From NCBI GenBank assembly GCA_016187325.1, contig JACPJY010000242.1, positions 1 to 28,631 of the forward strand: a stretch of DNA of 28,631 bases. The letters run 5' to 3'. Both the position numbers and the translations under genes were made by a program. The notes beneath the pieces were generated by a model. The model was not told the origin of the DNA and did not search any database. It saw nothing but the letters and a program-made list of their open reading frames with translations. The stretch is from Rhodospirillales bacterium (lineage in GTDB: Bacteria; Pseudomonadota; Alphaproteobacteria; Rhodospirillales; Casp-alpha2). Of the stretch, positions 22,594 through 28,631 are shown one piece after another (position 1 is the first letter of the stretch; every line of letters starts with the position of its first letter).

Positions 22594-23406
22594 ATGAAGA
22601 TCCTGATCTGCGGCGACGTCGTCGGCAAGTCGGGTCGCCAGGCGATCGACGACCATTTGCCGGAACTGCGCCGCAACCTGGAACTCGACTTTGTCATCGT
22701 CAACGGCGAGAACGCCGCCCACGGCTTCGGCATCACCGACGCCATCTGCGAGGGTTTCTACGCCGCCGGCGCCGATGTCATCACCACCGGCAACCATGTC
22801 TGGGACCAGCGCGAGATCATCGGCTACATCGACAAGGACCCGAAGCTGCTCAGGCCGATCAACTATCCGACCGGTACGCCCGGCGTCGGTAGCGGCATCT
22901 TCCAGGCCCCGGGCGGGCGGCGAGTGCTGGTGATCCATCCGATGTGCCGGCTGTTCATGGACCCGCTCGACGATCCATTCGCCGCGGTCGAGAACGTGCT
23001 CGCCAATCACCGCCTCGGCCGCACCGTCGACGCCATCGTCGTCGACGTGCACGGCGAGGCGACCAGCGAGAAACAGTCAATGGGCCACGTCCTTGACGGC
23101 CGCGTCTCGATGGTGGCCGGCACCCACACTCACGTGCCGACCGCCGATACCCAGATCCTGCCTGGTGGCACCGCCTACCAGACCGACATCGGCATGACCG
23201 GCGACTATGACTCGGTGATCGGCATGAAGAAGGAGCTGGCGTCGGCGCGCTTCGTGACCAAGATGCCGCAGGGAAGGCTGGAGCCGGCCGACGGCGAGGC
23301 GACCCTGTGCGCGGTTTACGTCGAGACCGACAACGCCAGCGGCCTCGCCAAGCGCGTCGGCGCGCTGCGTCTCGGCGGCCGGCTGAAGGAGGAGTGGCCG
23401 CTGTGA
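22594..23406 (+). CDS. YmdB-type metallophosphoesterase (TIGR00282 family)
   Basis: This 270-residue calcineurin-like phosphoesterase resembles Bacillus YmdB and Deinococcus DR1281, which hydrolyse cyclic nucleotides. Metal-binding motifs are CGDVVGKSGR (residues 5-14), VNGENAAHG, TGNHVWDQREI, VIHPM, DVHGEATSEK and GTHTHVPTAD. GAGGA lies about six bases before the ATG. It follows the cyclo-ligase by 28 bp. If it degrades cAMP in vivo it would oppose the cyclase at 7984-9963, but this is only inference. Confidence 0.9.
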   Translation: MKILICGDVVGKSGRQAIDDHLPELRRNLELDFVIVNGENAAHGFGITDAICEGFYAAGADVITTGNHVWDQREIIGYIDKDPKLLRPINYPTGTPGVGSGIFQAPGGRRVLVIHPMCRLFMDPLDDPFAAVENVLANHRLGRTVDAIVVDVHGEATSEKQSMGHVLDGRVSMVAGTHTHVPTADTQILPGGTAYQTDIGMTGDYDSVIGMKKELASARFVTKMPQGRLEPADGEATLCAVYVETDNASGLAKRVGALRLGGRLKEEWPL

Positions 23407-23515
23407 ACGGCGCCGCCGTCGCGCGCCCGAGCCGCGGTGGCGCCGATGCGGTTCAACGCCAAGCCGTCCGCCGGCTCCGACCCCGTCGGGATCGCCGCAA
23501 TATTGACATATTGAT

Positions 23516-23544
23516 CTGACATCTAAGGCGCACGGCGATAATGC
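23516..23544 (+). promoter_or_regulatory. Possible promoter of the yebC-ruv-tol gene block
   Basis: In an AT-rich patch after YmdB, CTGACA (23516-23521) is 17 bases from TAATGC (23539-23544). GATAAT at 23537-23542 gives an alternative 15-base spacing. A perfect TTGACA at 23503 has no good -10 partner. This is low confidence, but a promoter is expected in this 202-bp gap. Confidence 0.3.
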
Positions 23545-23608
23545 GTTCACCTACCACATATGGTATAAGCCGTCATAATTCTTAAAGGATTTAGGGGCCT
23601 TCCGAGCG

Positions 23609-24358
23609 ATGGCTGGTCATTCGCAATTCAAGAACATCATGCACCGCAAGGGCCGTCAGGACGCCAAGCGGGGCAAAATCTTCACCAAGCTGATCCGGGA
23701 AATTACCATCGCCGCCAAGAACGGGCTGCCGGAACCGGACGCAAACCCGCGGCTGCGCGCCGCCATTGCCGCCGCCAGGGATGTCAACATGCCGTCCGAC
23801 ACCATCAAGCGGGCGATCAAGCGCGGCAGCGGCGAGGAGGGGAGCGAGAACTACCAGGAAATCCGCTACGAGGGCTTCGGCCCCGGCGGCGTCGCCATCA
23901 TTGTCGAGGCGCTGACCGATAACCGTAATCGCACGGCGTCCGAGATCCGCGCCGCGTTTACCAAGTACGGCGGCACGCTCGGTGAGACCAACTCGGTCAG
24001 TTTCATGTTCGAGCACGTCGGCTCGATCACCTATCCAGCGACGGCGGCGAGCGCGGACTCGATGTTCGAAGGGGCGCTCGAGGCAGGCGCGACGGACGTC
24101 CAGTCGACCACAGACGGCCACGAGGTGACCTGTTCGCCCGACGATTTCTCGGCTGTTCGCGACGCGCTTGAGGCTAAGTTCGGCGCCGCCTCAACCGCCC
24201 GGCTGGATTGGAAGCCGTTGAGCACGATGCCGGTCGCCGACAAAGATGCCGATACGCTCCTGAAGCTTCTCGATGTTCTTTACGACAGCGACGACGTGCA
24301 GCGCGTCGCCGCCAACTTCGAGGTCGCCGACAGCGTCATGGAGCGGTTGAGCGCCTGA
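23609..24358 (+). CDS. yebC: YebC/PmpR family protein
   Basis: The 249-residue YebC-family protein starts with the hallmark MAGHSQFKNIMHRKGRQDAK and contains NMPSDTIKRAIKRGSG, YEGFGPGGVAIIVEALTDNR and FVFEHVG-like FMFEHVGSI. Family members were described as transcriptional regulators (including of ruv genes), and some recent work links them to translation of polyproline stretches, overlapping EF-P function. It is 52 bp upstream of ruvC, the classical location. The ribosome binding site before the ATG is weak. Confidence 0.96.
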   Translation: MAGHSQFKNIMHRKGRQDAKRGKIFTKLIREITIAAKNGLPEPDANPRLRAAIAAARDVNMPSDTIKRAIKRGSGEEGSENYQEIRYEGFGPGGVAIIVEALTDNRNRTASEIRAAFTKYGGTLGETNSVSFMFEHVGSITYPATAASADSMFEGALEAGATDVQSTTDGHEVTCSPDDFSAVRDALEAKFGAASTARLDWKPLSTMPVADKDADTLLKLLDVLYDSDDVQRVAANFEVADSVMERLSA

Positions 24359-24410
24359 GCCCCGGCGGGGCGGCGAGTGCTGCGGCAAAGATTGAGGGCA
24401 GGAGGAAACG

Positions 24411-24923
24411 ATTCGACTGATCGGATTCGATCCGGGACTCCGCACCACGGGCTGGGGCATCATCGAGGCCACCGGCAACCGTCTTCGCCACGTCGCCGAC
24501 GGCATCGTCATTACCCAATCGGGGCTGCCGCTGGCGACCCGTTTGGTGCAGTTGCAGGACGGGCTCGCTGCGGTGATCGCGCGTTACCGGCCGGTCGAGG
24601 CCGCGGTCGAGGAGACCTTCGTCAACAAGAACGCCGCCTCGACGCTGAAGCTCGGCCAGGCGCGTGCCATCGCGCTGCTGGTGCCGGCCAACGCCGGTCT
24701 CAGCGTTGCCGAATATCCGCCGAACCTGATCAAAAAATCCGTGGTCGGCAGCGGCCACGCCGCCAAGCAGCAGGTGCAGATGATGGTGCGCGTGCTGCTG
24801 CCCGGCGCCACAGTCGCTAGTCCCGACGCGGCGGACGCGTTGGCGGTCGCCATTTGCCACGCTCATCACCGCGACTCGTGGCAGGTACGGGCAGCGGTCG
24901 CGGCGGCGGGAGCGGCCGAGTGA
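24411..24923 (+). CDS. ruvC: Holliday-junction endonuclease RuvC with apparent ATT start
   Basis: The 170-residue resolvase cuts Holliday junctions loaded by RuvAB. Catalytic acids are visible: Asp7 (LIGFDPGLR), Glu in VEETFVNKN, and the pair in SPDAADALAVA. Residues 1-11 read (I)RLIGFDPGLR, where relatives have M-x-LIGxDPG. An in-frame TGA at 24393-24395 lies just upstream. The codons between it and the conserved block are GGG, CAG, GAG, GAA, ACG, ATT, CGA and CTG, so no ATG, GTG or TTG exists. A perfect AGGAGG at 24400-24405 sits five bases before ATT (24411). The stop overlaps the ruvA GTG. Either the start really is ATT, or one base is wrong. Confidence 0.9.
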   Translation: MRLIGFDPGLRTTGWGIIEATGNRLRHVADGIVITQSGLPLATRLVQLQDGLAAVIARYRPVEAAVEETFVNKNAASTLKLGQARAIALLVPANAGLSVAEYPPNLIKKSVVGSGHAAKQQVQMMVRVLLPGATVASPDAADALAVAICHAHHRDSWQVRAAVAAAGAAE

Positions 24924-25573
24924 TCGCCAAGCTGAAAGGGCGCGTCGACAACGTCGGCCGCGGCCATGCCGTCATCGACGTCGGCGGCGTCGGCTATCTG
25001 GTGTTTGCCTCCGGGCGCACCCTTGGCCGGCTGGCTGCCGGCGCGCTGATCGAGCTGTTGATCGAGACCCACGTGCGCGAGGACCATATTCACCTTTACG
25101 GCTTCCTGGATGCCGCCGAGCGCGACTGGTTCAAGCTCTTGACCACCGTGCAAGGTGTCGGCGTCAAGGTGGCAATGAGTCTGCTGACGACGCTCCCGCC
25201 CGACGAGTTGATGCGGGCAATCGTCGCCGGCGACAAGGGCGCGGTCGGCCGCGCCCCCGGTGTCGGCCCGAAGTTGGCCGCCCGCATCCTGGGTGAGCTC
25301 AAGGACAAGGTCGGCTCCATGGCGCTCGCGACGGTACCGGGCGCGCCGGGCGACGCCGATATCGGCGCCGCGTTGACCGCCGGCGGCGCCATCGGCGACG
25401 CGGCCTCGGCGCTGGTCAATCTCGGCTACAACCCGTCGCAGGCGCTGGGCGCGGTCAGCCGCGCTGCCGACCGGCTCGGTCCGGACGCGACGCTCGAGGC
25501 GCTGATCCGCGGCGGCCTCGGCGAATTGGCGCCGGTCGACGTCCGGGCACCGTCCGTCGCGGGGAGCGCCTAG
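24920..25573 (+). CDS. ruvA: Holliday-junction DNA helicase subunit RuvA
   Basis: The 217-residue RuvA binds four-way junctions as a tetramer and recruits RuvB. The N-terminal OB domain (VIAKLKGRVDNVGRGHAVID, THVREDHIHLYGF) is followed by helix-hairpin-helix motifs (VQGVGVKVAM, APGVGPKLAARILGELKDK) and the RuvB-contacting C-terminal domain (DAASALVNLGYNPSQA). The GTG start at 24920 overlaps the ruvC stop (GTGA). It is three bases upstream of ruvB. Confidence 0.96.
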   Translation: MIAKLKGRVDNVGRGHAVIDVGGVGYLVFASGRTLGRLAAGALIELLIETHVREDHIHLYGFLDAAERDWFKLLTTVQGVGVKVAMSLLTTLPPDELMRAIVAGDKGAVGRAPGVGPKLAARILGELKDKVGSMALATVPGAPGDADIGAALTAGGAIGDAASALVNLGYNPSQALGAVSRAADRLGPDATLEALIRGGLGELAPVDVRAPSVAGSA

Positions 25574-25576
25574 GCG

Positions 25577-26623
25577 ATGAACGGCAAACCGCGCGTCGTG
25601 GCGCCCGCCGTCGGCAACGACGATGCCGCCGAAGCCGGCATCAGGCCGACCCGCTTCGACGACTTCGTCGGCCAGGAACAGGTGTGCGAGAACCTGCGCG
25701 TTTTCATCGCGGCTGCCGCCAAGCGCGGCGAAGCGCTCGACCACGTGCTGTTTTACGGCCCGCCGGGCCTCGGCAAGACGACGCTGGCGCAGATCGTCGC
25801 CCATGAGCTGAGGGTTGGGTTCCGCGCCACCTCGGGGCCGGTGGTCGCCAAGGCCGGCGATTTGGCGGCCATCCTCACCAACCTGCAGCCCCGCGACGTG
25901 TTGTTCATCGACGAGATCCACCGCCTCAACCCGGTGGTCGAAGAAATCCTGTATCCGGCGATGGAGGCGTTCCAGCTCGACCTGATTATCGGCGAAGGAC
26001 CGGCGGCGCGCTCGGTGCGCATCGACCTGAAGCCGTTCACTCTGATCGGCGCCACCACGCGCTCCGGCCTGGTCTCCGCGCCGCTGCGCGAACGCTTCGG
26101 CATCCCGATGCGGGTGCAGTTCTATTCGGCGGACGAGCTGGAACGCATCGTGGCGCGCGGCGCGCGGCTCTTGAACCTGCCGCTGACCGCCGACGGCGCC
26201 ACCGAGATTGCCCGCCGCTCGCGCGGCACGCCCAGGGTCGCCGGGCGGCTGCTCCGACGGGTGCGCGATTTCGCTGCCGTCGATGGCGCCCGCAAGGTTG
26301 ACGCCAAGGCTGCCGACGCGGCGCTGAGGCGGCTCGAAGTCGACAACCGCGGCCTTGACGCCATGGACCGACGCTACCTGGGCTGCATCGCCGACAAGTT
26401 CGGCGGCGGCCCGGTCGGCATCGAGACGCTGGCCGCCGCGCTGTCCGAACAGCGCGACACCATCGAGGAAGTGATCGAGCCGTACCTGATCCAGCAGGGA
26501 TTCCTGATGCGCACCCCGCGCGGCCGCGCGCTCATCGCCGAAGCCTACCGGCACCTCGGGCTCGCCGAGCCGGACGGGCTCCGGCAGCTGCAGCTCATCC
26601 AGTCGGAGAACGACGATGACTAG
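25577..26623 (+). CDS. ruvB: Holliday-junction branch-migration ATPase RuvB
   Basis: The 348-residue AAA+ motor drives branch migration. The Walker A motif is FYGPPGLGKTTLAQ, Walker B FIDEIHRL, and sensor 1 GATTRSGL; arginine-finger-region and sensor 2 residues lie in GTPRVAGRLLRRVRDFA. The C-terminal winged-helix DNA-binding domain carries the IEEVIEPYLIQQGFLMRTPRGR signature in two adjoining parts. It overlaps ybgC by eight bases. Confidence 0.97.
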   Translation: MNGKPRVVAPAVGNDDAAEAGIRPTRFDDFVGQEQVCENLRVFIAAAAKRGEALDHVLFYGPPGLGKTTLAQIVAHELRVGFRATSGPVVAKAGDLAAILTNLQPRDVLFIDEIHRLNPVVEEILYPAMEAFQLDLIIGEGPAARSVRIDLKPFTLIGATTRSGLVSAPLRERFGIPMRVQFYSADELERIVARGARLLNLPLTADGATEIARRSRGTPRVAGRLLRRVRDFAAVDGARKVDAKAADAALRRLEVDNRGLDAMDRRYLGCIADKFGGGPVGIETLAAALSEQRDTIEEVIEPYLIQQGFLMRTPRGRALIAEAYRHLGLAEPDGLRQLQLIQSENDDD

Positions 26624-27044
26624 GGAGGGGAAGCGGGCAGCCGCCAATGGCGTACACGTGTTTCCGGTGCGTGTCTATTACGAGGACACCGACGCCGCCG
26701 GCGTCGTCTATTACGCCAATTACCTGCGTTTTGCCGAGCGCGCCCGCACCGAGATGCTGCGTGGCCTCGGCGGCGGCAGCCGCGAGATGATGGAAACGCA
26801 AGGTCTGGCCTTTGCCGTCCGCCGCTGCTCGATGGAGTTCATGAGGCCGGCGCGGCTCGACGACTTGCTGGAGGTAGAAACGCGCCTCACCGACATCGGC
26901 GGCGCGTCGCTGGTGGCCGACCAGCGGGTGAAACGGGAATCGATGGAATTGGTGCGCATGGAGATGACGCTGGCCTGCCTGTCGCCGGCCGGCAAGCCGG
27001 CCCGCCTGCCGCCGGCGCTGCGCACGCGGCTCAAGGATTTTTAG
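26616..27044 (+). CDS. ybgC: Tol-Pal-associated acyl-CoA thioesterase YbgC
   Basis: This 142-residue hotdog thioesterase is typically the first gene of the tol-pal cluster. The active-site block VYYEDTDAAGVVYYANYLRF is followed by the helix ERARTEMLRGLG. It acts on short acyl-CoAs or acyl-ACP, and its link to Tol-Pal is mainly genomic. The start overlaps the end of ruvB, with GGAG upstream. It belongs to the same superfamily as the tandem pair at 6386-7281 but is not close to them. Confidence 0.93.
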   Translation: MTREGKRAAANGVHVFPVRVYYEDTDAAGVVYYANYLRFAERARTEMLRGLGGGSREMMETQGLAFAVRRCSMEFMRPARLDDLLEVETRLTDIGGASLVADQRVKRESMELVRMEMTLACLSPAGKPARLPPALRTRLKDF

Positions 27045-27107
27045 GCAACGGAACATTAACCGATGACCGGAACAATTCCGGCCAATCGGCAACAAAAGAG
27101 CGGAAAA

Positions 27108-27836
27108 ATGGAAAACCAAATCATTGAAGCGGCAACACTCGGCGGATCGGTCGCCAAGCTGGATTTTTCAGTGTGGGCGCTTTTCCTCCGGGCCGATGCG
27201 ATCGTCAAGACGGTGATCGTGCTGCTTCTGGCGGCATCGATCTGGTGCTGGGCGATCATTTTCGACAAATATTTCGGGCTCCGCCGTCTGAACACGCGCT
27301 CCACCGAGTTCGAGCGCGCATTCTGGTCCGGCAACTCACTCGATGATCTCTACGAACGAATCGCCAGCCAGCCCCGCGATCCGATGTCGGCGGTATTCGT
27401 TGCCGCCATGCGCGAATGGCGACGAACGCCGAGCCGCGGCAACGCCGAGCCGGATTCCAGGCTCGGGCTTGCGGACCGCATCGAGAAGGTGATGCAGATC
27501 ACGCTCGCGCGTGAAATGGACCGGGCCGAGCGCAACTTGACGTTCCTTGCCACCACCGGCTCGACGGCGCCGTTCATCGGGCTGTTCGGCACGGTGTGGG
27601 GGATCATGAACAGCTTCCAGTCGATCGCAATCTCCAAGAACACCAGCCTGGCGGTGGTCGCGCCCGGTATCGCGGAGGCTTTGTTCGCCACCGCGCTTGG
27701 GCTGTTGGCGGCGATTCCGGCGGTGGTCGCCTACAACAAGCTGACCAAGGACATGGACCGTTACGCCGGCCGCCTCGACAGCTTCGCCGGCGAGTTTTCG
27801 GCGATCCTGTCGCGCGAAATGGAGGATAAGGACTAG
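27108..27836 (+). CDS. tolQ: Tol-Pal system protein TolQ
   Basis: The 242-residue inner-membrane channel subunit works with TolR to use the proton gradient to energise TolA during outer-membrane constriction. Three membrane helices are visible: IVKTVIVLLLAASIWCWAII, the second around TGSTAPFIGLFGTVWGIMNS (the MotA/TolQ/ExbB signature), and the third around IAEALFATALGLLAAIPAVV. I chose the ATG at 27108 (MENQIIEAATLGG), which matches alphaproteobacterial TolQ starts. An in-frame ATG 15 codons upstream is possible. tolR follows after five bases. Confidence 0.94.
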   Translation: MENQIIEAATLGGSVAKLDFSVWALFLRADAIVKTVIVLLLAASIWCWAIIFDKYFGLRRLNTRSTEFERAFWSGNSLDDLYERIASQPRDPMSAVFVAAMREWRRTPSRGNAEPDSRLGLADRIEKVMQITLAREMDRAERNLTFLATTGSTAPFIGLFGTVWGIMNSFQSIAISKNTSLAVVAPGIAEALFATALGLLAAIPAVVAYNKLTKDMDRYAGRLDSFAGEFSAILSREMEDKD

Positions 27837-27841
27837 CCGCC

Positions 27842-28318
27842 ATGGCCGTGACTCTGCCACGCTCCAACGGCCGCGCACGAGGTCAGCGCCACCGCACGTC
27901 GCTGATGCACGAGATCAACGTCACGCCGATGGTCGACGTGATGCTGGTGCTGCTGGTGATCTTCATGGTCACAGCGCCGTTATTGACGGTCGGCGTGCAG
28001 GTCGATCTGCCGAAGACCAAGGCCGCCGTGCTGCAGGGCCAGGACGAGCCGCTGGCGATCACCGTCGATGCCAAGGGCCGCGTCTTCCTGCAGGACACCG
28101 AAATCGAGGTCGGTGGCTTGGTGCCGCGCCTCAACGCGATCACCAACAACAACCCCAACGCCCGCATCTTCGTGCGCGGCGACGCGGCGATCCCCTACGG
28201 CAGGGTGATGGAGGTTATGGGATTGGTGAATGAGGCGGGCTATCGGAAGGTGGCGCTGGTCACCGACCAACGGCACGCCCCGACGCGCCCGAGAGCGAAA
28301 AAGGCGTCGGCAAAATAG
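27842..28318 (+). CDS. tolR: Tol-Pal system protein TolR
   Basis: The 158-residue TolR/ExbD-type protein has a single membrane helix (EINVTPMVDVMLVLLVIFMV) with the proton-carrying Asp in MVDVML, and a periplasmic domain (TVDAKGRVFLQDTEIEVGGL, FVRGDAAIPYGRVMEVMGLV). The C-terminus is basic (RPRAKKASAK). It is translated five bases after tolQ and five before tolA, as expected for a stoichiometric complex. Confidence 0.95.
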   Translation: MAVTLPRSNGRARGQRHRTSLMHEINVTPMVDVMLVLLVIFMVTAPLLTVGVQVDLPKTKAAVLQGQDEPLAITVDAKGRVFLQDTEIEVGGLVPRLNAITNNNPNARIFVRGDAAIPYGRVMEVMGLVNEAGYRKVALVTDQRHAPTRPRAKKASAK

Positions 28319-28323
28319 GCGCG

Positions 28324-28631
28324 ATGCGCACCGCATTCACCCAGTCGGTTCTGTTCCACTTGGCGATCGTCGCGATCAGCTATTTCGGCTTTCCGTACAT
28401 CAGCCGCTCGCCGACGATCACCGACGCTCCGATCATGGTCGAGATCGTCAAAGTTGACGAGCTGACCAACGCGCCGCCGCCGAAGCCGCAGCCGGAAAAG
28501 AAGCCGGTACCGGAAGCCAAGAAAGCACCGCCGCCGCCGAAGCCGCCGAAGGCCTCGACGCCGCCGCCTCCGCCACCGGCCAAAGAGAAAGAGGTCGCGA
28601 TGCTGGTCCCCGACATGAAAGCAAAGCCCAA
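28324..28631 (+). CDS. tolA: Tol-Pal system protein TolA, 3'-truncated by window edge
   Basis: The first 102 codons of TolA are present. There is a short cytoplasmic start, one membrane helix (SVLFHLAIVAISYFGFPYI), then a periplasmic Pro/Lys-rich stretch (PPPKPQPEKKPVPEAKKAPP) that begins the long TolA linker. The gene runs off the right edge. TolA bridges TolQR to Pal at the outer membrane. The start is the ATG at 28324-28326, five bases after the tolR stop. The polyproline runs make this a likely EF-P-dependent protein. Confidence 0.88.
   Translation, partial: MRTAFTQSVLFHLAIVAISYFGFPYISRSPTITDAPIMVEIVKVDELTNAPPPKPQPEKKPVPEAKKAPPPPKPPKASTPPPPPPAKEKEVAMLVPDMKAKP

Noticed and set aside
24866..26647. 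Long open frame on the minus strand opposite ruvA-ruvB
   Set aside because: Its protein is rich in Arg, Gly, Asp and His with no domain, typical of the antisense of high-GC genes. ruvA and ruvB on the plus strand are unmistakable.

Overview
The window is high-GC DNA (I estimate roughly 65%, not computed) from an alphaproteobacterium, most likely a motile Rhodospirillales-like organism. This follows from the gene content and order: TrcR (DUF1013) with a PIG3-type quinone oxidoreductase and DUF1192; the order thiE-efp-suhB; DUF4164-zapA-6S RNA-5-formyltetrahydrofolate cyclo-ligase; yebC-ruvC-ruvA-ruvB-ybgC-tolQ-tolR-tolA; a MotA/MotB pair; and a C-terminally anchored RMD1/DUF155 protein. There is no CRISPR array, IS element, prophage, tRNA or rRNA. 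This is mostly core chromosome, so novelty lies in gene decay, regulatory details and a few under-described proteins.

Layout. 1-2554 (+): 3' part of a propionyl-CoA synthetase gene broken by a small deletion/frameshift, overlapping an SDR dehydrogenase. 2570-5391 (-): DUF155 membrane protein, the cell-cycle regulator TrcR behind a promoter and terminator-like hairpin, and a quinone oxidoreductase. 5506-5936: divergent DUF1192 gene and a small membrane protein. 5937-6385: 449 bp without a protein gene but with a candidate small RNA and two strong hairpins. 6386-7281 (+): two overlapping paralogous hotdog thioesterases. 7351-17976 (-): Hsp20, a two-TM class III nucleotide cyclase, ribosomal protein L31, an MFS efflux gene interrupted by an in-frame TAG, a MotB-like/MotA-like envelope motor pair, a secreted OmpA-fold protein, SuhB, EF-P, ThiE and a small conserved protein. 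18207-19804 (+): flagellar stator genes motA-motB. 19830-20837 (-): GAPDH. 21184-28631 (+): division (DUF4164, ZapA), 6S RNA, folate salvage (5-FCL), YmdB-type phosphodiesterase, YebC, the RuvCAB Holliday-junction resolvase and the Tol envelope system, with TolA running off the end.

How the genes work together. Three separate MotA/TolQ/ExbB-type ion-channel systems occur here: classical MotAB, TolQR and an uncharacterised MotA-like/coiled-coil MotB-like pair beside a third peptidoglycan-binding-fold protein. The ruv-tol block is tightly packed, with overlaps or gaps of a few bases between most genes. The most notable observations are: two disrupted genes (prpE, MFS); ruvC with no ATG/GTG/TTG start, leaving ATT behind a perfect Shine-Dalgarno; a 6S RNA promoter whose -10 box contains the zapA stop codon; terminator-like hairpins just upstream of the ribosome binding sites of trcR and gapA; and an orphan small-RNA candidate near 6.1 kb. 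All calls come from reading the sequence; no database search or folding program was run.
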